Assembly (NCBI GenBank): GCA_023078555.1
Contig: CM041197.1
Span: 4,795,810-4,859,809 of the forward strand
Reading direction: 5' to 3'
Length of the DNA stretch: 64,000 nt
DNA from: Ulva prolifera
Taxonomy: Eukaryota > Chlorophyta > Ulvophyceae > Ulvales > Ulvaceae
In this document: one piece after another, positions 60,549 through 64,000 of the stretch
Numbering within the stretch: position 1 is the stretch's first letter
Layout: the number at the start of each line of letters is the position of its first letter
Position numbers and translations under genes: made by a program
The notes under the pieces: generated by a model
The model's database searches: none
The model's input: only the letters and a program-made list of their open reading frames with translations
Told to the model about the DNA's origin: nothing

Positions 60549-63500
60549 ATGGCAGCCTCACGCACAGCCTGGTTGCTCCTCGCAGCATGGCTCACAGCAC
60601 ACGTCACAGTAGCGGTAGCGGAGCCGGAGTCCTGGGACCCGTGGGGCACGTTCTCACGTGCCCCCTCCGAGCGCCCCCGGCAGGAGCAGGGCGCGTCGCT
60701 GCGGCGCGTGCGGGACCCTGCCCCGGTGAACACATTCGAGTCTGAGGCTGCATCGATATCTGAGCTGGTGGCCGTGCGGGTCGCGGAGGACCTGGAGGAC
60801 GGCGGGCCGCATAGGAGCCTCCTGCATGGCTGCCACGGCCGACGGAATACGAGGTGTGCGCCCCGGACGTTGTGTGTGCTTGACCTGAGATGCCCGTCCG
60901 TAAAGTTTTATATTAATCTTCTGTGGCCAGTTCTTCTACTGAGGTCACCGAGGCCCGGTGGTTAACAATTGTGGCACAACCCTGTGCGTGCATGTGCCAT
61001 CTGACGTCCCGGCGGGGGTCCAACAGCTGCGCGGGAGTCTCTGGTTTCAGACCTCAAGAAGTGGATGTGGCATGTGAGTTCGTGTGTTGTGCCGTAAGAG
61101 CGTGCCGAAAGTGACGATGGCTGGCAGCGCATCGGTCTGTGCGCTTCCAAATGGGGCTGCATTCCTGTGTATGCATGAAGATTGTGGCGACGGGTGTGCA
61201 GCCTGCAGAGAATTTGCTGGTGCCACTAGGTGGGCTGTCTGCTGGTCAAGCAGGTAAAAATCAGCTGCTGCTAAGCTGCTGCTGCACTCAGGCTGTTGCT
61301 GACTGTAAGATTGCTGACTGACTGTTGATGGACCCAGAGCCAACCTTGCCCAATCCCCACCTGATAAATGGCCCACCACAGCGGAAGCTTCCTTAAGGCG
61401 CAATTCAATATCGTCTGCTTCTGCTTCGCGCACATGTGCTCCCCACCAATCACTCCTTCACTAGATTTCGAAGAGTTGTATTGGACCAATTCAGTCCACA
61501 GAGTTACAGAGCATCAGCTGATAAGTTGATGAGGAAGAAGAACAGAGAATCCTGCTGTACTTGAAAGTATCGATCCCATCATGATTAATCCGCTCAATGT
61601 TACCAGTCTGAGCGCCGCCCCCTCTGGCACTGTACCTGGGGCGCGGTGGTACAGTTCGACCTCTCCTCTCAACATTCCAAAACGATGTTAAACCTCCTCG
61701 AGGACCGCACGTGTTGCCACTGATGAGCTGCGGTCCGGCTTGCGGGAGTGACGTGCCACGAGCCCTGTTCAGCTCCTGCTGCGATCCCTTGAAAAAACGT
61801 GTATCTGCTGCAGGTGCTCACTGCCACCGCGCTGCTCGAATTGTGCCTTCCCCCAGGGCAGCCCGTTCGGCCACTGCAGACGCCGAAGCAGGCTCTTCAG
61901 GTGCAACAGAAGGGGAATCGTGAGGCCCCCACGCGCCCTGGTCCTTGAGAGCCGAACATGTCCCAACCTATTCATGCTGTCAGAGTTCAACGGGCCCACA
62001 AATCCGGGCGAGTACGGAGAAGCGGAGGGGGGGCTGTATGGGGCCGTTGACGAGGAAGATTACACCGAAGTACCAATCGACGGAGACTTTGAGATTGTGC
62101 CAGACCCGATCGGCGACGTGCCGGCGTTCGCCGCGGTCACGACGGCGGAGGAGCTTCAAAAGGCGCTGCGGGCAGGCACAAACCACATCCTGATCACGGC
62201 ACACCTCGACGCGACCGAAGTGACCCCGGAGCGGGACCTGAAGATGCGGGAGGCGCTGAACAACGCCGTTGGGCGCGTCCAGAACACCACGCTGTCCATC
62301 GCCGTGCGCCCCCCCCCCCCTTGTCGTCTGACTTCAGCACGAGTGGCATGGCCAAGTGGTATCGCTGCATCGGTGTGTGCTTCTGAGCCGTGACAGGGAT
62401 ATCATCGATGGCATGAAAGGCGCACAATGACTTCGTTTGAGGCGTCCTTTGGGTGCCGGGACAACAAAGGATGCCAGGGCTTCATCGGCCATCCATCATT
62501 GTATTTGTGAAGGGTTTCTTTGCGCAATGCAGGTTTTCGCCCCGTGTTCCGTGTCGCTGGCACTAAGCATGCAATGCTCCCGGGCCTTGCCACCACAAAC
62601 CTGCATGGCAAATTGGCAAAGCACCTGCCGATCCGCCTGTACCAGGAGAACAGTGCAATGTGGTCGACGTGACCGTACGCATTTAATTTTGAAGCACTGC
62701 CTGGCGGCACGGCACATGGGGGTGGCGGCCACCACCACTGTGTGCCTATAGCCATCGCCTGTCTGTCCCAGGGTGCATCAGTTGCCATCATGATCAAAGA
62801 TCCGAGATCAAATGCCATCTGCATCCGTTGGGTCTGGCCAGTCACTGTGGCGGACAGGTACACATTGATCGCACTAGTTTTTTGTTTTGTTTTCTACACA
62901 CGCAGAGCGCTGGCACTCATAAGTCCATCATGTGGCACCATAGCAATGACCCTTCAAGCATGCAGGGGTGGTGCGACGAGCTACCCCCCGATTCATTCAA
63001 TCTCACGGAGCCGGTGCCGCCCGGGGCTTGCGCGATCCTGGTGCGGGAGGACTTCCTGGACACCCCCCTCGGCACCAACTGCCTGCTCCTCGACTCCCTC
63101 TACGTTGCCGTGGACACCACCATCCGCAGGCGTAGGCAGCCCGGGAGCTCGGTGCTCGTGCTACATGTGCGTATCGCAGGTCCTCAACCGGCGCCACCTC
63201 AACCACAATGCCCCCGCCATGTAATGCAACAACATGAATGTGACTGATGAAGTACAGAACTGCTCCGCTGCCAGGCCGTTGCTTGTGTAGATGAAAGTAG
63301 TCACGATTTGTTTCTCAGCATGTATCAACGTATGTGCTACATGCGTCTTGATCCGGTGGCCATGCCCCACTCTCTGATTGAGCTAGAATTGTTGTGCGTC
63401 TCGGCTCACAAGTGCATGTAGAGCGTAACAATTACTCGCCTTAATGTGCTGTCGGGCTAAGAGGAGCTGTACTCACAGAGTTGGGCCTCAAGGAGACGCC

Positions 63501-63936
63501 CTGCTGGTATACTGCCAGTGCGTTCTTGTAGTATAATGTGAGTGTTGATGCGCAGCTGTGCTCACTGCAGCGAGCATTCATTCCGCTCCTAACACGGACA
63601 AGTCAGCGTGGATCAGGAAATGTTTGCATCTGCGGAAGTGAGCCCCTGCATGTTGCTGGGTCCTGCATAAAACAATCCCATCATCTCCGAGTCGTATCCG
63701 GCTGTGCTGCGCAGCCGTGTTGGGTCACTTTGCAGCATTTTCAGGTCTGCCGCCCAGAAATTAGACCTGAATATCCGGAATTGATACACATGATCGGGCC
63801 CGACGACCCAACACTGCTGCGCAGGTGGACGGCTTGATGTGGATCACCAACTGCGTCTTCCAGGGCGGCACTGGCAATGGCCGTGCCATCGACACCAACA
63901 CCATCAACGGCGGCGTCCCCGAGCTCTACATCAAAG
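60549..63936 (+). CDS. Secreted ectodomain paralog, copy 4 (exons A-D; runs off the window)
   Basis: Exons: A 60549-60853, B 61814-62303, C 62966-63166, D 63825-63936; exons E-G must lie beyond 64000. It is the closest relative of copy 3. The signal peptide is ASRTAWLLLAAWLTAHVTVA, followed by EPESWDPWGTFS and LLHGCHGRR. The exon B module is CSLPPRCSNCAF, FGHC, LFRC, then NHILITAHLDATEVTP. Exon C gives SFNLTEPVPPGACAIL and LLLDSLYVAV; exon D gives MWITNCVFQG and IDTNTINGG. Exon lengths of A, C and D are identical to copy 3. A MITE sits directly against the 3' splice site of exon D, and the splice site is re-formed by the target duplication. Frame and junctions are intact over the visible part. 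Function unknown. Confidence 0.82.
63715..63816 (-). mobile_element. hAT-like MITE inserted at the exon D splice acceptor of copy 4
   Basis: Ends CCGTGTTGGGTC and GACCCAACACTG, with perfect 8-bp duplication CTGCGCAG (63707-63714 and 63817-63824). The right-hand CTGCGCAG contains the AG used by exon D at 63825. Copy 3 has the empty site CTGCGCAG at 54062-54069 directly before its exon D. Confidence 0.93.
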
Positions 63937-64000
63937 GTGCGGAATTCACCCCACATGGCCATGTACGCTAGCGCTGTTGCTACTCTTGACGTCTTCTGAT

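Overview
This window is a nuclear segment from a GC-rich, intron-rich eukaryote, most likely a green alga. The evidence is: spliced genes with 5' splice sites of the form GTGCG and GCAG 3' sites; a plant-type DEG9 protease; a transmembrane kinase whose catalytic domain has the form I know from chlorophyte membrane kinases; an intron-less eukaryotic tRNA-Leu without encoded CCA; and TGTAA motifs downstream of two genes. The species cannot be named from the sequence.

Layout. 736-5414 (minus): a complete seven-exon DEG9-type HtrA serine protease. 8670-12074 (plus): argininosuccinate synthase of the bacterial (alphaproteobacterial-like) type. 15854-24077 (plus): a receptor-like kinase with a predicted beta-helix ectodomain, one membrane span, a 560-residue linker and a kinase domain; its first exon is not resolved. 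25907-25986: tRNA-Leu(CAG). From 29963 to the window end lie four paralogous seven-exon genes in tandem, all on the plus strand (29963-35127, 40444-46643, 51032-56193, and 60549 to beyond the window). They encode secreted proteins built from the same ectodomain as the kinase. They stop where the kinase gene enters its membrane-spanning exon, so they look like soluble versions of the receptor. Copies 1/2 and 3/4 form two closer pairs whose upstream flanks are also duplicated.

Introns and intergenic DNA are filled with mobile-element debris. One group is 5'-truncated non-LTR retrotransposon ends, some only 17-44 bp long but still bounded by target-site duplications. Another is a ~100-bp hAT-like MITE family with 8-bp duplications; one copy sits directly on a 3' splice site. 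There are also long perfect palindromes, short tandem arrays and homopolymeric C/G tracts, several of them just after 5' splice sites.

Of 38 introns I could place by reading frame and homology, four need a GC rather than GT donor. The protease and synthase are unrelated housekeeping genes. The kinase and its four soluble paralogs form one gene family. Its ligand and role are unknown, and any decoy or co-receptor role is inference.
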